Counted from the stretch's first letter, positions 1-6,885 are shown. The stretch: DNA of 7,464 bases from Spirochaetia bacterium (GCA_007128345.1 SKXS01000177.1:1-7464); one strand, 5' to 3'. The notes: generated from the sequence alone by a model not told the origin. Made by a program: numbers and translations.

Positions 1-5
1 ATCAT
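1..5 (-). CDS. start of the next gene downstream (only the first codon visible)
   Basis: An ATG at 5-3 overlaps the TGA of the preceding gene (4-2) in an ATGA arrangement. It is preceded by a strong ribosome binding site, GGGAGGAT (18-11), with 7 nt between GGAGG and the ATG. This layout is typical of a translationally coupled downstream gene that continues past the left edge of the window. Only the start codon can be seen, so nothing can be said about the product. Confidence 0.5.
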
Positions 6-433
6 GGGGTATCCTCCCGCTGCTGGATAACCGCAGGAGCTTCGGTCCCGTCAATGACAGCCTTGAACTGCTTCTTCTGGTCGCTGTTCTCATGGACGAT
101 CCGCTTGATGATGTCGAAGACGCCCTGCTTCGCGTTGGGCCGCTGGGCAACCACTGCGAATGTTCCCTGACCGATGTAGACGATTCGCTGCCCCGGCATT
201 ATGGTCTCCCGATGCTCCAGTTCCCTTATGACGCACTGAAGATGCGCTACGTGCCCTGCACTGAAACCGGTAACGGCGGATGCAATGAACTCTATCGGCT
301 TTTCGCACATGGAACAGAGCACAACTGGACGGGAAGGCAGTTTCTGCTTTCCCCGGTTATTGCGTCCCCTCCCCTTCGATCTCCTTCGCTTTCTTCCATC
401 TCTGGGCTTGCCAGAGTTTTGATTATTTTCCAT
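2..433 (-). CDS. small basic protein of unknown function with a putative zinc-binding CxxC...HxxHxxC pattern
   Basis: I do not recognise this 143-residue protein. Residues 9-31 are very basic and rich in Arg, Lys and Gly (a KRRRSKGRGR-like tract), as in many nucleic-acid-binding tails. Residues 40-67 carry C40-x2-C43, then H61-x2-H64-x2-C67, which could form a small zinc site. Residues 78-113 look like a folded beta-rich then helical segment (RIVYIGQGTFAVVAQ, FDIIKRIVHE). No signal peptide or membrane segment is visible. I chose the ATG at 433 because the basic domain follows at once; ATG at 454 (upstream GGGGAG) and TTG at 478 are in-frame alternatives, and no start has an ideal Shine-Dalgarno sequence. 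The gene lies after the rplS terminator, so it may need its own promoter or read-through. Its neighbours suggest, but do not prove, an RNA or ribosome role. The opposite-strand reading frame at 92-610 looks like a shadow. Confidence 0.7.
   Translation of the reverse strand: MENNQNSGKPRDGRKRRRSKGRGRNNRGKQKLPSRPVVLCSMCEKPIEFIASAVTGFSAGHVAHLQCVIRELEHRETIMPGQRIVYIGQGTFAVVAQRPNAKQGVFDIIKRIVHENSDQKKQFKAVIDGTEAPAVIQQREDTP
11..18 (-). promoter_or_regulatory. ribosome binding site for the gene leaving the window
   Basis: GGGAGGAT lies inside the last codons of the small Cys/His gene, 7 nt upstream of the ATG at 5-3. It is a much better Shine-Dalgarno sequence than the one in front of the small gene itself, which supports a real start at the window edge. 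Confidence 0.55.
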
Positions 434-488
434 AGTACTGCAGCTTCCAAGCATACTGCAAAAGCTCCCCCACTGCAACTCTCAGCAC

Positions 489-521
489 AAAAAAACAGCC
501 GACTACCTGCACGTGCCGGCT
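489..521 (-). terminator. Rho-independent terminator of the ffh-rplS operon
   Basis: On the minus strand a 7-bp stem, AGCCGGC (521-515) with GTCGGCT (503-497), has one G-U pair and closes an 11-nt loop. It is followed by one G and then seven T residues (495-489). It starts 23 nt after the rplS stop codon, the expected place for the end of this operon. The plus strand has no T tract after the hairpin, so it appears to work in one direction only. Confidence 0.82.
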
Positions 522-543
522 TCCATGCGTTACCTGGCTGGGT

Positions 544-900
544 TTACTGCGTCTTCTTACGGATAAGCTCCGGCACCTTCGCAGCCTTGCCGACCCGGTC
601 CCTGATGTAGTACAGTTTTCCCCGGCGCACCCGGCCCTTTCGCACGATAACGACCTTTTCTATCCTGGGAGAATGCAGGGGGAAGACCCGCTCCACTCCT
701 ACTCCGTAGGATATCTTGCGCACAACGAAGGTCCTGCTGATTCCGGAATTCTGGAACGCAATGACCAGTCCCTCAAATACCTGCACCCGTTCAGTCTGTC
801 CCTCTATAATCTTGAAGTGCACCTGCACGGTATCGCCGATGCGGAAGTGCTCCGCCTGGTCTTTCATCTGTTCAGCTTCTATAGCTTTGATCACATCCAT
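544..900 (-). CDS. rplS: 50S ribosomal protein L19
   Basis: This is a 118-residue protein of the usual L19 length, a large-subunit protein located at the interface with the 30S subunit. The N-terminus (MDVIKAIEAEQMK) matches the family's opening helix. The core includes FRIGDTVQVHFKI, VFEGLVIAFQNSG, SYGVGVERVFPLHSP and the basic C-terminal segment KGRVRRGKLYYIRDRVGKAA, all classic L19 signatures. The ATG at 900 is preceded by AAGGGGA, 5 nt away. The gene begins 14 nt after the trmD stop, is the last gene of the ribosomal unit, and is followed by an intrinsic terminator. No anomaly is seen. Confidence 0.98.
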   Translation of the reverse strand: MDVIKAIEAEQMKDQAEHFRIGDTVQVHFKIIEGQTERVQVFEGLVIAFQNSGISRTFVVRKISYGVGVERVFPLHSPRIEKVVIVRKGRVRRGKLYYIRDRVGKAAKVPELIRKKTQ

Positions 901-914
901 ATCAGTCCCCTTAT

Positions 915-1634
915 CTAGTGAAAATCCAACTCACCTAGAATATTACGTATTTTTTCACGCGTGTCGACCTGTTCAAGGAGTTCAGGACGATTTTTCCGTG
1001 TTTTTTCCACCTGTTTCGCCATACGCCACTTCGCTATGTCAGCATGGTGTCCTGAGCGAAGGATTTCAGGCACCTCAAGGCCCTGGTACGTCTGCGGTCT
1101 CGTGTAGTGGGGATATTCCAGCAGTCCGTTGGAGAAGCTCTCCTCCTCCAGTGACTCCCTGGTGATAACCCCCTCCACGAGGCGGTAGACCGCATCGATA
1201 ATCACCAATGTGGCTACTTCTCCTGAAGATACCACGTAGTCCCCTATGCACACCTCATCAGTGACATAGAGGTCAATGATCCGCTGGTCGATGCCTTCGT
1301 ATCGGCCGCAGATAAAAACAATCTCTTCTTCCCGCGAGAGCTCCCATGCGTAGGACTGGGTAAACTGCTTGCCTGAGGGAGATGCGTACACAACACGCTT
1401 CTCCTTTGCCTGCACCGAATCCAGCGCGCGACCCAGGGGTTCCGCCTTGAGCACCATGCCCGCGCCGCCCCCATACGGAGCATCATCGCAGCTGCGGTGC
1501 CGGTCATAGGCAAAGTCCCTGATCTGCACGGTCGCAAGCTCAATGAGCCCCTGCTCCACAGCCTTGGCCATGATGGAAGAGCCGCTGTAGCCGTCAATGA
1601 TCTCAGGAAACAGGCTCAGTACCGTACACTTCAT
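915..1634 (-). CDS. trmD: tRNA (guanine-N1-)-methyltransferase, makes m1G37
   Basis: A 239-residue cytoplasmic SPOUT-family enzyme that uses S-adenosylmethionine to methylate G37 next to the anticodon and so helps prevent +1 frameshifting. Visible motifs are DDAPYGGGAGMV (50-61), GRYEGID (110-116), IGDYVVSSGE (130-139) and LLEYPHYTRPQ (171-181), which together build the knotted cofactor site and the tRNA-binding region. The length fits the family. The loop usually written IGDYVLTGGE has SSGE here, a Ser in place of the first Gly; this may be lineage-specific. The ATG overlaps the rimM stop by 4 nt (ATGA), so translation is probably coupled; no strong separate Shine-Dalgarno sequence is seen. 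The rimM-trmD-rplS order is conserved in many bacteria. Confidence 0.97.
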   Translation of the reverse strand: MKCTVLSLFPEIIDGYSGSSIMAKAVEQGLIELATVQIRDFAYDRHRSCDDAPYGGGAGMVLKAEPLGRALDSVQAKEKRVVYASPSGKQFTQSYAWELSREEEIVFICGRYEGIDQRIIDLYVTDEVCIGDYVVSSGEVATLVIIDAVYRLVEGVITRESLEEESFSNGLLEYPHYTRPQTYQGLEVPEILRSGHHADIAKWRMAKQVEKTRKNRPELLEQVDTREKIRNILGELDFH

Positions 1635-2131
1635 TCCACTGTCCAGCGGTGCCTGAGCTCAATAGTTCGGCTCTCCAGGGAGACCGTCCCGATGAACTCA
1701 TCCAAAAACGGAATCCACCGTACCGTTCCGTTCACATCCACCTCAAGGAAATCAGAGGATGTGCCTTGGGCCACTGCAACCACCCGTCCTATGATCTCAC
1801 CATCTGATATTAGATCACATCCGCAGAGGTCCGCATGGTAGTACTCTTCATCACCCCGTGCGGCTGCATCCTGCCGGTCAACCCAGATTTCCCACCCATT
1901 GTAGGTCTTGGCAACTTCAGGTGATTCAATGCCTGCAAGCTTGATCAGGATGCCGCCTTTGTAGGGTTTCACCTGCTCGATTGGAAAGACCTGCGAAGGC
2001 TTATTCTGATGGCGAAGCTCAATAGACTTCAGGGAGTAGAAATGATCTGTTTCCCCTGAGAAGGATGAAACCTTCAAGAAGCCTGTGACACCGTGGGATG
2101 TACGAATGATCCCAGTGGCTATCTTACCCAT
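1631..2131 (-). CDS. rimM: 16S rRNA processing / 30S maturation factor RimM
   Basis: A 166-residue protein that binds S19 and helps mature the head of the 30S subunit. The N-terminal RimM domain begins GKIATGIIRTSHGVTGFLKV (2-21), with the conserved G-x6-G-x2-G spacing. The second half is a PRC-barrel: residues around 98-166 contain LCGCDLISDGEIIGRVVAV, then DFLEVDVNG and WIPFLDEFIGTVSLESRTIEL, which match the family's VDxxNxxIPF...VDLexxxI pattern. The ATG shares one base with the TGA of the KH gene (TGATG), and upstream there is only a weak GGAAA about 12 nt away, so coupled translation is likely. Overlaps with both neighbours place it in the middle of the operon. Confidence 0.95.
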   Translation of the reverse strand: MGKIATGIIRTSHGVTGFLKVSSFSGETDHFYSLKSIELRHQNKPSQVFPIEQVKPYKGGILIKLAGIESPEVAKTYNGWEIWVDRQDAAARGDEEYYHADLCGCDLISDGEIIGRVVAVAQGTSSDFLEVDVNGTVRWIPFLDEFIGTVSLESRTIELRHRWTVE

Positions 2132-2364
2132 CAGTCAAGAATTTCCAATACGATCCTCTTTCCAGACTTGGTCGCCGAGGCGCTGAGGATCGTTCGAATC
2201 GCCTTTGCTATCCTCCCCTGCTTGCCTATCACCTTGCCGATATCATCGGGAGACACCTTCAGTTCGAGTATGGTGGACTTTTCCCCTACAATCATGTTCA
2301 CATCTACGCCGGATGGATCGTCCACGAGAGATTTCGCAATGTATTCAACCAGATCTTTCTCCAC
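2131..2364 (-). CDS. khpA: KH-domain RNA-binding protein, KhpA (YlqC) family
   Basis: A 77-residue protein made almost entirely of one type II KH domain. The N-terminal part (MEKDLVEYIAKSLVDDP) is the typical KhpA opening, and residues 42-58 hold the RNA-gripping GxxG loop, GKQG (47-50), inside IGKVIGKQGRIAKAIR. In other bacteria KhpA pairs with KhpB (Jag) and binds many small RNAs and mRNAs, affecting cell division and envelope growth; that role is taken from the family, not shown here. The start is GTG at 2364, preceded by AGGAG (2376-2372), 7 nt away. The position between rpsP and rimM is the usual one for this family. The symbol is assigned by family and synteny. Confidence 0.93.
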   Translation of the reverse strand: MEKDLVEYIAKSLVDDPSGVDVNMIVGEKSTILELKVSPDDIGKVIGKQGRIAKAIRTILSASATKSGKRIVLEILD

Positions 2365-2371
2365 GAGTTAG

Positions 2372-2376
2372 CTCCT
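2372..2376 (-). promoter_or_regulatory. ribosome binding site that fixes the khpA GTG start
   Basis: AGGAG on the minus strand sits 7 nt before GTG at 2364. It supports the non-ATG start and lies in the 29-nt gap after rpsP. Confidence 0.75.
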
Positions 2377-2393
2377 GTGTGTATGTGCAGCAA

Positions 2394-2651
2394 TCATTTC
2401 CCGTCAAAATATATCTTGTGCTTGTTCAGGATCTGCTTAACCGTTACGGTGGGCTGCACGCCCTTGCTGATCCAATTCCGGATTTTCTCCTCATCAAGCC
2501 TCACCTGCTCTCCCTGCTGTTCAATCGGGTGATAGAGCCCCACTTCATCAAGGGCCTTCCCGTCCCGGGGAGACCGGGAATCCATAACAACAATCCGGTA
2601 GTATGGCCGTTTCTTCGTTCCAAACTTTTTTAATCTGATTTTCACACTCAC
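2394..2651 (-). CDS. rpsP: 30S ribosomal protein S16
   Basis: An 85-residue small-subunit protein needed for early 30S assembly. The sequence is a clear S16: (M)SVKIRLKKFGTKKRPYYRIV at the N-terminus, then MDSRSPRDGKALDEVGLYHP and a C-terminal EEKIRNWISKGVQPTVTV segment. I place the start at GTG 2651 because it gives the family N-terminus exactly and follows a perfect AGGAGG with 6-nt spacing. A longer in-frame reading to 2726 would run into ffh and add unrelated Cys/Arg-rich residues. The gene starts 22 nt after the ffh stop and 29 nt separate it from khpA, so it is internal to the operon. Confidence 0.98.
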   Translation of the reverse strand: MSVKIRLKKFGTKKRPYYRIVVMDSRSPRDGKALDEVGLYHPIEQQGEQVRLDEEKIRNWISKGVQPTVTVKQILNKHKIYFDGK

Positions 2652-2657
2652 TCTCTG

Positions 2658-2663
2658 CCTCCT
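2658..2663 (-). promoter_or_regulatory. ribosome binding site that fixes the rpsP GTG start
   Basis: A perfect AGGAGG on the minus strand, 6 nt upstream of GTG 2651, decides between the short S16 start and a longer in-frame alternative that overlaps ffh. Confidence 0.88.
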
Positions 2664-2673
2664 GTCGCAGCAA

Positions 2674-4011
2674 CTACATGCCCATCTGCTTGAGCATCTG
2701 TGTTTGGTACTTCTTATTTTTGGCAACTTTCTTCATCGTTAGCCGCATCTGTTCAAACTTCTTAACGAGACGGTTGACATCATATACTGAAGTCCCGCTT
2801 CCTCGGGCAATCCGCTTTCTTCTGGACGGACCGAGAATACGGTGATTCACCCGTTCCCCCAAGGTCATGGACTGGATGATCGCCTGCTCCCGCTTGATCT
2901 CATCCTGGTCGAGATCATCCTCATTGATCTGCCCCTTGGCTCCCGGAATCATGTCTATAAGCGATGACAGGGATCCCATGGAGGTGATCTTCTGCACCTG
3001 CTCAAGGTAGTCCTGCAATGTGTAGGACTCCGAAATGATCTTCCGGTGCAGCTGCTCCGCCTCTTTCTGGTCATAGGTCTCCTGGGCTTTCTCAACCAGG
3101 GAAACCACATCCCCCATACCGAGGATACGCGAAGCAATACGGTCCGGGTAGAAGGGATCAAGGTCATCGATCTTCTCTCCCACACCGATGTACTTCACAG
3201 GCTTACCTGTGATCGTACGAATTGAGAGAGCCGCTCCGCCCCTGGTGTCGGAGTCGAACTTGGTGAGAATCACCCCGGTGATGCCCACCTGCTCGTTAAA
3301 CTCCTTTGCAATGTTCACAGCATTCTGGCCGGTCATGGCGTCAGCCACGTAGAGGGCTTCCACCGGCTGTGCCGCTTCGTAGATATCGCGGATCTGGCGC
3401 ATCATCACCTCATCAAGGTGCAGCCGTCCCGTGGTATCCACGATGACCGTATCGTACTGGCGCTTCTTTGCAAGCGAAAGCGCTCCCCTGACCACCTGGA
3501 CAGGGTCCTTCACCTGCTGCGGATCCTCCGAGTAGACTGGAACGCCTACCTGCGCACCCAGCACCTCCAGCTGGGTCACCGCCGCAGGCCTCACCAGGTC
3601 CGCAGCCGCCAGCAGGGGACGCCTCCCCTCCCTGGCAAGCAGACGGGCAAGCTTCGCAGCGGTGGTGGTCTTCCCCGATCCCTGGAGGCCCATCATAAGG
3701 ATTACGGACACTGTGTCCGGTCCCTTGAGTTCCAGCTGCTGGCGCTCATCTCCCAAAAGCTGAACGATCCGGTCATACACGATCTTGACGAACTGCTGAC
3801 CAGGATTGACCGCCTTGAGTACCTGTTCGCCCTGGGCATCCTCAATAGTGCGGTTCACAAACCTCCGCACTACTCTGAGGTTTACATCAGCTTCGAGAAG
3901 GGCTATTTTTATTTCTTCGACGGCGTCCTGGATATTCTTCTCTGATATCACGTGTTTGCCCGATATTTTCCGGACGACGTCATTTAGTTTGTCACTTATT
4001 TTTTCAAGCAT
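2674..4011 (-). CDS. ffh: signal recognition particle GTPase Ffh (SRP54)
   Basis: A 445-residue protein that binds 4.5S/SRP RNA and the signal sequences of nascent membrane or secreted proteins and docks with FtsY at the membrane. Domains in order: N helical bundle (about 1-95), G domain (about 96-300) and M domain (about 315-445). The P-loop is GLQGSGKTT (108-116), followed by AAADLVRPAAVTQL (135-148), DTTGRL (192-197), MTGQNAVNIAKEFNE (226-240), TKFDSDTRGGAALS (250-263) and GVGEK (276-280). The M domain has the RNA-binding SRRKRIARGSGTSVYDVN (396-413) and a Met-containing end. Several G-domain positions differ from the usual DTAGR, TGQD and DGDARGG. The ATG at 4011 has AGGTG 5 nt upstream and gives the standard N-terminus. 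The gene heads the ribosomal operon and has its own promoter. Confidence 0.98.
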   Translation of the reverse strand: MLEKISDKLNDVVRKISGKHVISEKNIQDAVEEIKIALLEADVNLRVVRRFVNRTIEDAQGEQVLKAVNPGQQFVKIVYDRIVQLLGDERQQLELKGPDTVSVILMMGLQGSGKTTTAAKLARLLAREGRRPLLAAADLVRPAAVTQLEVLGAQVGVPVYSEDPQQVKDPVQVVRGALSLAKKRQYDTVIVDTTGRLHLDEVMMRQIRDIYEAAQPVEALYVADAMTGQNAVNIAKEFNEQVGITGVILTKFDSDTRGGAALSIRTITGKPVKYIGVGEKIDDLDPFYPDRIASRILGMGDVVSLVEKAQETYDQKEAEQLHRKIISESYTLQDYLEQVQKITSMGSLSSLIDMIPGAKGQINEDDLDQDEIKREQAIIQSMTLGERVNHRILGPSRRKRIARGSGTSVYDVNRLVKKFEQMRLTMKKVAKNKKYQTQMLKQMGM

Positions 4012-4036
4012 CTCAGCACCTATGGCAACTCATGCA

Positions 4037-4065
4037 CTTATACCGTATTTGCCGTTTCTCGTCAA
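4037..4065 (-). promoter_or_regulatory. sigma-70-type promoter for the ffh-rplS operon
   Basis: On the minus strand TTGACG (4065-4060; 5 of 6 to consensus) is separated by exactly 17 nt from TATAAG (4042-4037; 5 of 6). Transcription would begin near 4030, giving a leader of about 19 nt that still contains the ffh Shine-Dalgarno AGGTG (4021-4017). The promoter fits inside the 62-nt gap between the smc stop and the ffh start. It means the SRP/ribosomal genes need not depend on transcription from smc. Confidence 0.75.
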
Positions 4066-4073
4066 CATGCTTG

Positions 4074-6878
4074 CTAGGAGAGCGCGGCAGAGGCAGGCAT
4101 GCTCGGAGCATCGCTGAGACGGTAGGTCACCACCTTCGAAATACCGGGTTCCTCCATGGTTACCCCCAGGAGCGCCGAAGCCCCGATGACGGTCTTCTTA
4201 TTGTGGGTGATGATAATAAACTGTGAATCCCGGGAAAACTCCTCCAGAAGACCGAGAAACCGTCCGACATTCGCATCGTCCAGCGCCGCATCGATCTCAT
4301 CGAGGATGCAGAAGGGCGACGGCTTGACCATATAGGTGGCAAACAGCAGCGCTACTGCAGTCAGAGATCGCTCACCACCCGAGAGCAGTGATATACGCTC
4401 AAGCTTCTTGCCGGGAGGCTGTGCGAGGATGTCGATACCTGAGGTGAGGACGTTCTTGGGGTCCATGAGCCTGAGCTCGCCGCGGCCCCCGCCGAAGAGT
4501 CTGCGGAACATGGTGTGAAAGTTCATCTTGATCTGATTGTATGAAGCGGTGAATAGTTCTTCAGATTTCTGCTTGATCTCCCGGGTGATCCGCTGAAGAT
4601 CCTGTTTGGCAAGGGTGAGGTCCCTGATCTGTTTAGCCAGGAATTCGTAGCGCTCCCGCACCTCCTCGAACTCCTGAGCAGCCATATGGTTGATCTGGCC
4701 GAGATCGCGTACGTTCTTTCTCAGCTCCCTCAGCTCCTCCCTGACCTTCATCCGCTCACCATGCTCGGTGAATATCCTGGATTCAAACTCCTTGAGGCTC
4801 CGGGAGTGCATCTCCTCGAACTGCTCGTAGACACCCTTGACATCCGCTTCCAGCGACTCGATCTCCACCTCCAGGCGCTCAGCCTTCTTCTCTGAAACCG
4901 ACTGCTCCTCCATGAAGCGGTCCAAAGTTCCCCTGCGCGTCTCCACTGAGGAGTTCTGCTGGGATATCACACGCTGGATTTCCTTGAGCTCACCGCGCAG
5001 GGCCTCCTCTTCCGCTTCAAGCTTGCCGTGGTCTCGCTCATACTGGGTGATCTTGTCAGCGGTCTCCTTGGCCCTGTTTTCAGCTATTTCCACGTCCCGC
5101 AGGGCCTCATCGTACATGACCTCCTGCTCTGATACCCGCTTGCGCAGATCGGCTACTGAGTGGTCAATCTGGCCGATGCGGCTGCTCATGTCAGCGAGGG
5201 ATACGCGCAGATCCTCCAGGGTCTTGCGGTATTCACCCAGCCGTTCCCGCAGGTGCACATTCTCGCGCCGCAGTTCCTGGATAGTCTCCCGTTTACCTGC
5301 GATGCTCCGGGTATTGCGTGCTATCTGACTGTCGATCTCCCGCTTTCTGGTGATGATCCCCTCGGGTGCAAGAAAATCATCAATGAACCCGGGGACAGAG
5401 AGGGTGTAGTCAATGAATATGCGCTCCGCCTGCTGGAGCGTATCGGAAATATCAGAGAAGATGGTGCCGAGTTCCTCCGATTTCGGTATCGGCAGGGCCT
5501 TCACAGCCGAGGTGATGTCCCGGAAATGAGAGCTCTTCCCCTCCGCACGGATCCGCAGTCCCTGCAGAACGCGGATCAGGCGGTTCTCCAGTTCCTTCCT
5601 GAAGGAGGCGGAATAGCCGGACTCCTTCAGCTGCCTGTCAAGCTCCTGAACGATATCCTCGGTGATGTCCTGGAGCTGCTTCTGGAGTTCAAGCTGGGAT
5701 GCCTCAAGGGAGGTAATGGTGCGCTCCTCATCCTCAATCACCAGCTCATTGCGCTCAATCCGCTCCTCGGCAACCAGAATGCTGGTGCGGAATTCTTCGA
5801 TTTCCCCTTTGGTGGTCTCTATATCCCGGTTCAGCTCCCGCTGCTGCTCTTTATAGCGTTCAATCTCACCCGAATCACGTTCAATTCGTTCCTGGATGGC
5901 TGATCCTCGGCTTTGAGCCTCTCTGCTGGTGGAGGAGAAGTCCTTCATCCGTTCCTGGAGCAGACTGATCTGGCTGTTTTTGCTGTGCTTCGCCTCATCA
6001 ATGCGCTGCAGTCTCGTCTGCACATCTATACGCTGCTGCGAGAGGGTATTCACTGAATCCAGGCTGATCTCGAGCTCATTCTGGATGCCGCTGATTGACT
6101 CATTGAGCTCCCTCATACGGGCCTCAAGCTCTTTAAGCTGCTTGAGCCGCTCGGTACGCTTTGTCAGCAGCTCCTTCAGTCTGGAAAGCTGCAGATCCAC
6201 CTCAAGGTCAAAAATATGCTTCTGGAGTTCCTGGTACTTCCTGGCACGATCTGCCTGCACCTTCAGGGTGTCGTAGCTGCGCTTAACCTCTTTGTAGATG
6301 CTCTGGACCTGTTTGAGGTTATCATCGGTCATGGCAAGCTTCTTCTGCGCTTCAACGCTCCTGAGCTTGTAGCGGGTGATACCTGCCGCTTCCTCAAAGA
6401 TATACCTGCGGTCCTCAGGCCTGTGGGAGAGTATTTGGTCAATTTTCCCCTGCTCGAGGATTGAATATGCAGACTTCCCTATGCCGGTATCAAAGAAAAG
6501 CTCCCTGATATCCTTGAGCTTCACGGGTACGTTGTTGATGTAGTATTCGCTCTCACCGGATCGGTAGACCCGGCGCTTCAGGGCAATCTCCGACACATCC
6601 ATGGGCAGGTATCCCTCTTCGTTGGAGATCACCAGGGACACCTCGGCGATATTGAGCTGCTTGCGCATCTCCGTGCCGTTGAAGATCACATCCTCCATCT
6701 TCCCCGCGCGGAGGGTTTTGGAGGACTGCTCGCCGAGCACCCACTTGATGCTGTCTACGATATTGCTTTTGCCGCAGCCGTTAGGGCCAAGGAGCGCACT
6801 GATGCCGCCGGAGAACATCAGTTTGCTTTTATCTGCAAACGACTTGAAGCCGAAGAGTTCAACGCTCTTTAAAAACAC
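4074..6878 (-). CDS. smc: chromosome segregation SMC ATPase, short form with atypical hinge region
   Basis: A 934-residue SMC protein, the ATPase core of the condensin that organises and segregates the chromosome, normally with ScpA and ScpB. The head halves are complete: N-terminal FLKSVELFGFKSFADK, P-loop GPNGCGKS (31-38), the K54-TLRAGKMEDVIFNGT segment and Q-loop EQGKIDQIL (142-150); C-terminal signature LLSGGERSLTAVALL (831-845), Walker B FCILDEIDAALDD (856-868), H-loop THNKKT (891-896) and VTMEEPGISKVV. Charged coiled coils fill about 170-410 and 510-790. The protein is well below the usual 1,150-1,200 residues, and the middle (about 412-506) lacks a recognisable hinge. I place the start at GTG 6878, behind GAGGGTGA. 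In-frame ATGs at 6920 and 7184 are unlikely: the first lies upstream of the predicted transcription start, and the second would overlap rnhB. Confidence 0.95.
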   Translation of the reverse strand: MFLKSVELFGFKSFADKSKLMFSGGISALLGPNGCGKSNIVDSIKWVLGEQSSKTLRAGKMEDVIFNGTEMRKQLNIAEVSLVISNEEGYLPMDVSEIALKRRVYRSGESEYYINNVPVKLKDIRELFFDTGIGKSAYSILEQGKIDQILSHRPEDRRYIFEEAAGITRYKLRSVEAQKKLAMTDDNLKQVQSIYKEVKRSYDTLKVQADRARKYQELQKHIFDLEVDLQLSRLKELLTKRTERLKQLKELEARMRELNESISGIQNELEISLDSVNTLSQQRIDVQTRLQRIDEAKHSKNSQISLLQERMKDFSSTSREAQSRGSAIQERIERDSGEIERYKEQQRELNRDIETTKGEIEEFRTSILVAEERIERNELVIEDEERTITSLEASQLELQKQLQDITEDIVQELDRQLKESGYSASFRKELENRLIRVLQGLRIRAEGKSSHFRDITSAVKALPIPKSEELGTIFSDISDTLQQAERIFIDYTLSVPGFIDDFLAPEGIITRKREIDSQIARNTRSIAGKRETIQELRRENVHLRERLGEYRKTLEDLRVSLADMSSRIGQIDHSVADLRKRVSEQEVMYDEALRDVEIAENRAKETADKITQYERDHGKLEAEEEALRGELKEIQRVISQQNSSVETRRGTLDRFMEEQSVSEKKAERLEVEIESLEADVKGVYEQFEEMHSRSLKEFESRIFTEHGERMKVREELRELRKNVRDLGQINHMAAQEFEEVRERYEFLAKQIRDLTLAKQDLQRITREIKQKSEELFTASYNQIKMNFHTMFRRLFGGGRGELRLMDPKNVLTSGIDILAQPPGKKLERISLLSGGERSLTAVALLFATYMVKPSPFCILDEIDAALDDANVGRFLGLLEEFSRDSQFIIITHNKKTVIGASALLGVTMEEPGISKVVTYRLSDAPSMPASAALS

Positions 6879-6885
6879 GCCGGTA

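Noticed and set aside
434..478. Longer start (TTG 478 or ATG 454) for the small Cys/His gene
   Set aside because: It is not excluded, since GGGGAG precedes ATG 454, but the added residues show no conserved character. The ATG at 433 was kept as the simplest start.
434..490. A possible promoter TTGCAG-17-TATGCT for the small Cys/His gene
   Set aside because: It matches only 3 of 6 and 4 of 6 consensus positions, and its start point would leave almost no leader before ATG 433. Too weak to list as a feature.
92..610. A 172-codon plus-strand open reading frame
   Set aside because: It overlaps the rplS end, the terminator and the small Cys/His gene on the other strand. Its protein shows no domain, whereas the minus-strand reading has ordered Cys/His spacing and operon-like junctions.
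2652..2726. N-terminal extension of S16 to a start inside ffh
   Set aside because: The extra 25 residues are Cys/Arg-rich and foreign to S16, while GTG 2651 has a perfect AGGAGG and yields the exact family N-terminus.
5160..5903. A 247-codon open reading frame on the plus strand, antisense to smc
   Set aside because: It lies wholly inside the well-supported smc gene. Its Leu-rich composition is what the complement of coiled-coil Glu/Gln/Lys codons gives. There is no recognisable domain, and it is one of several such frames across the smc arms.
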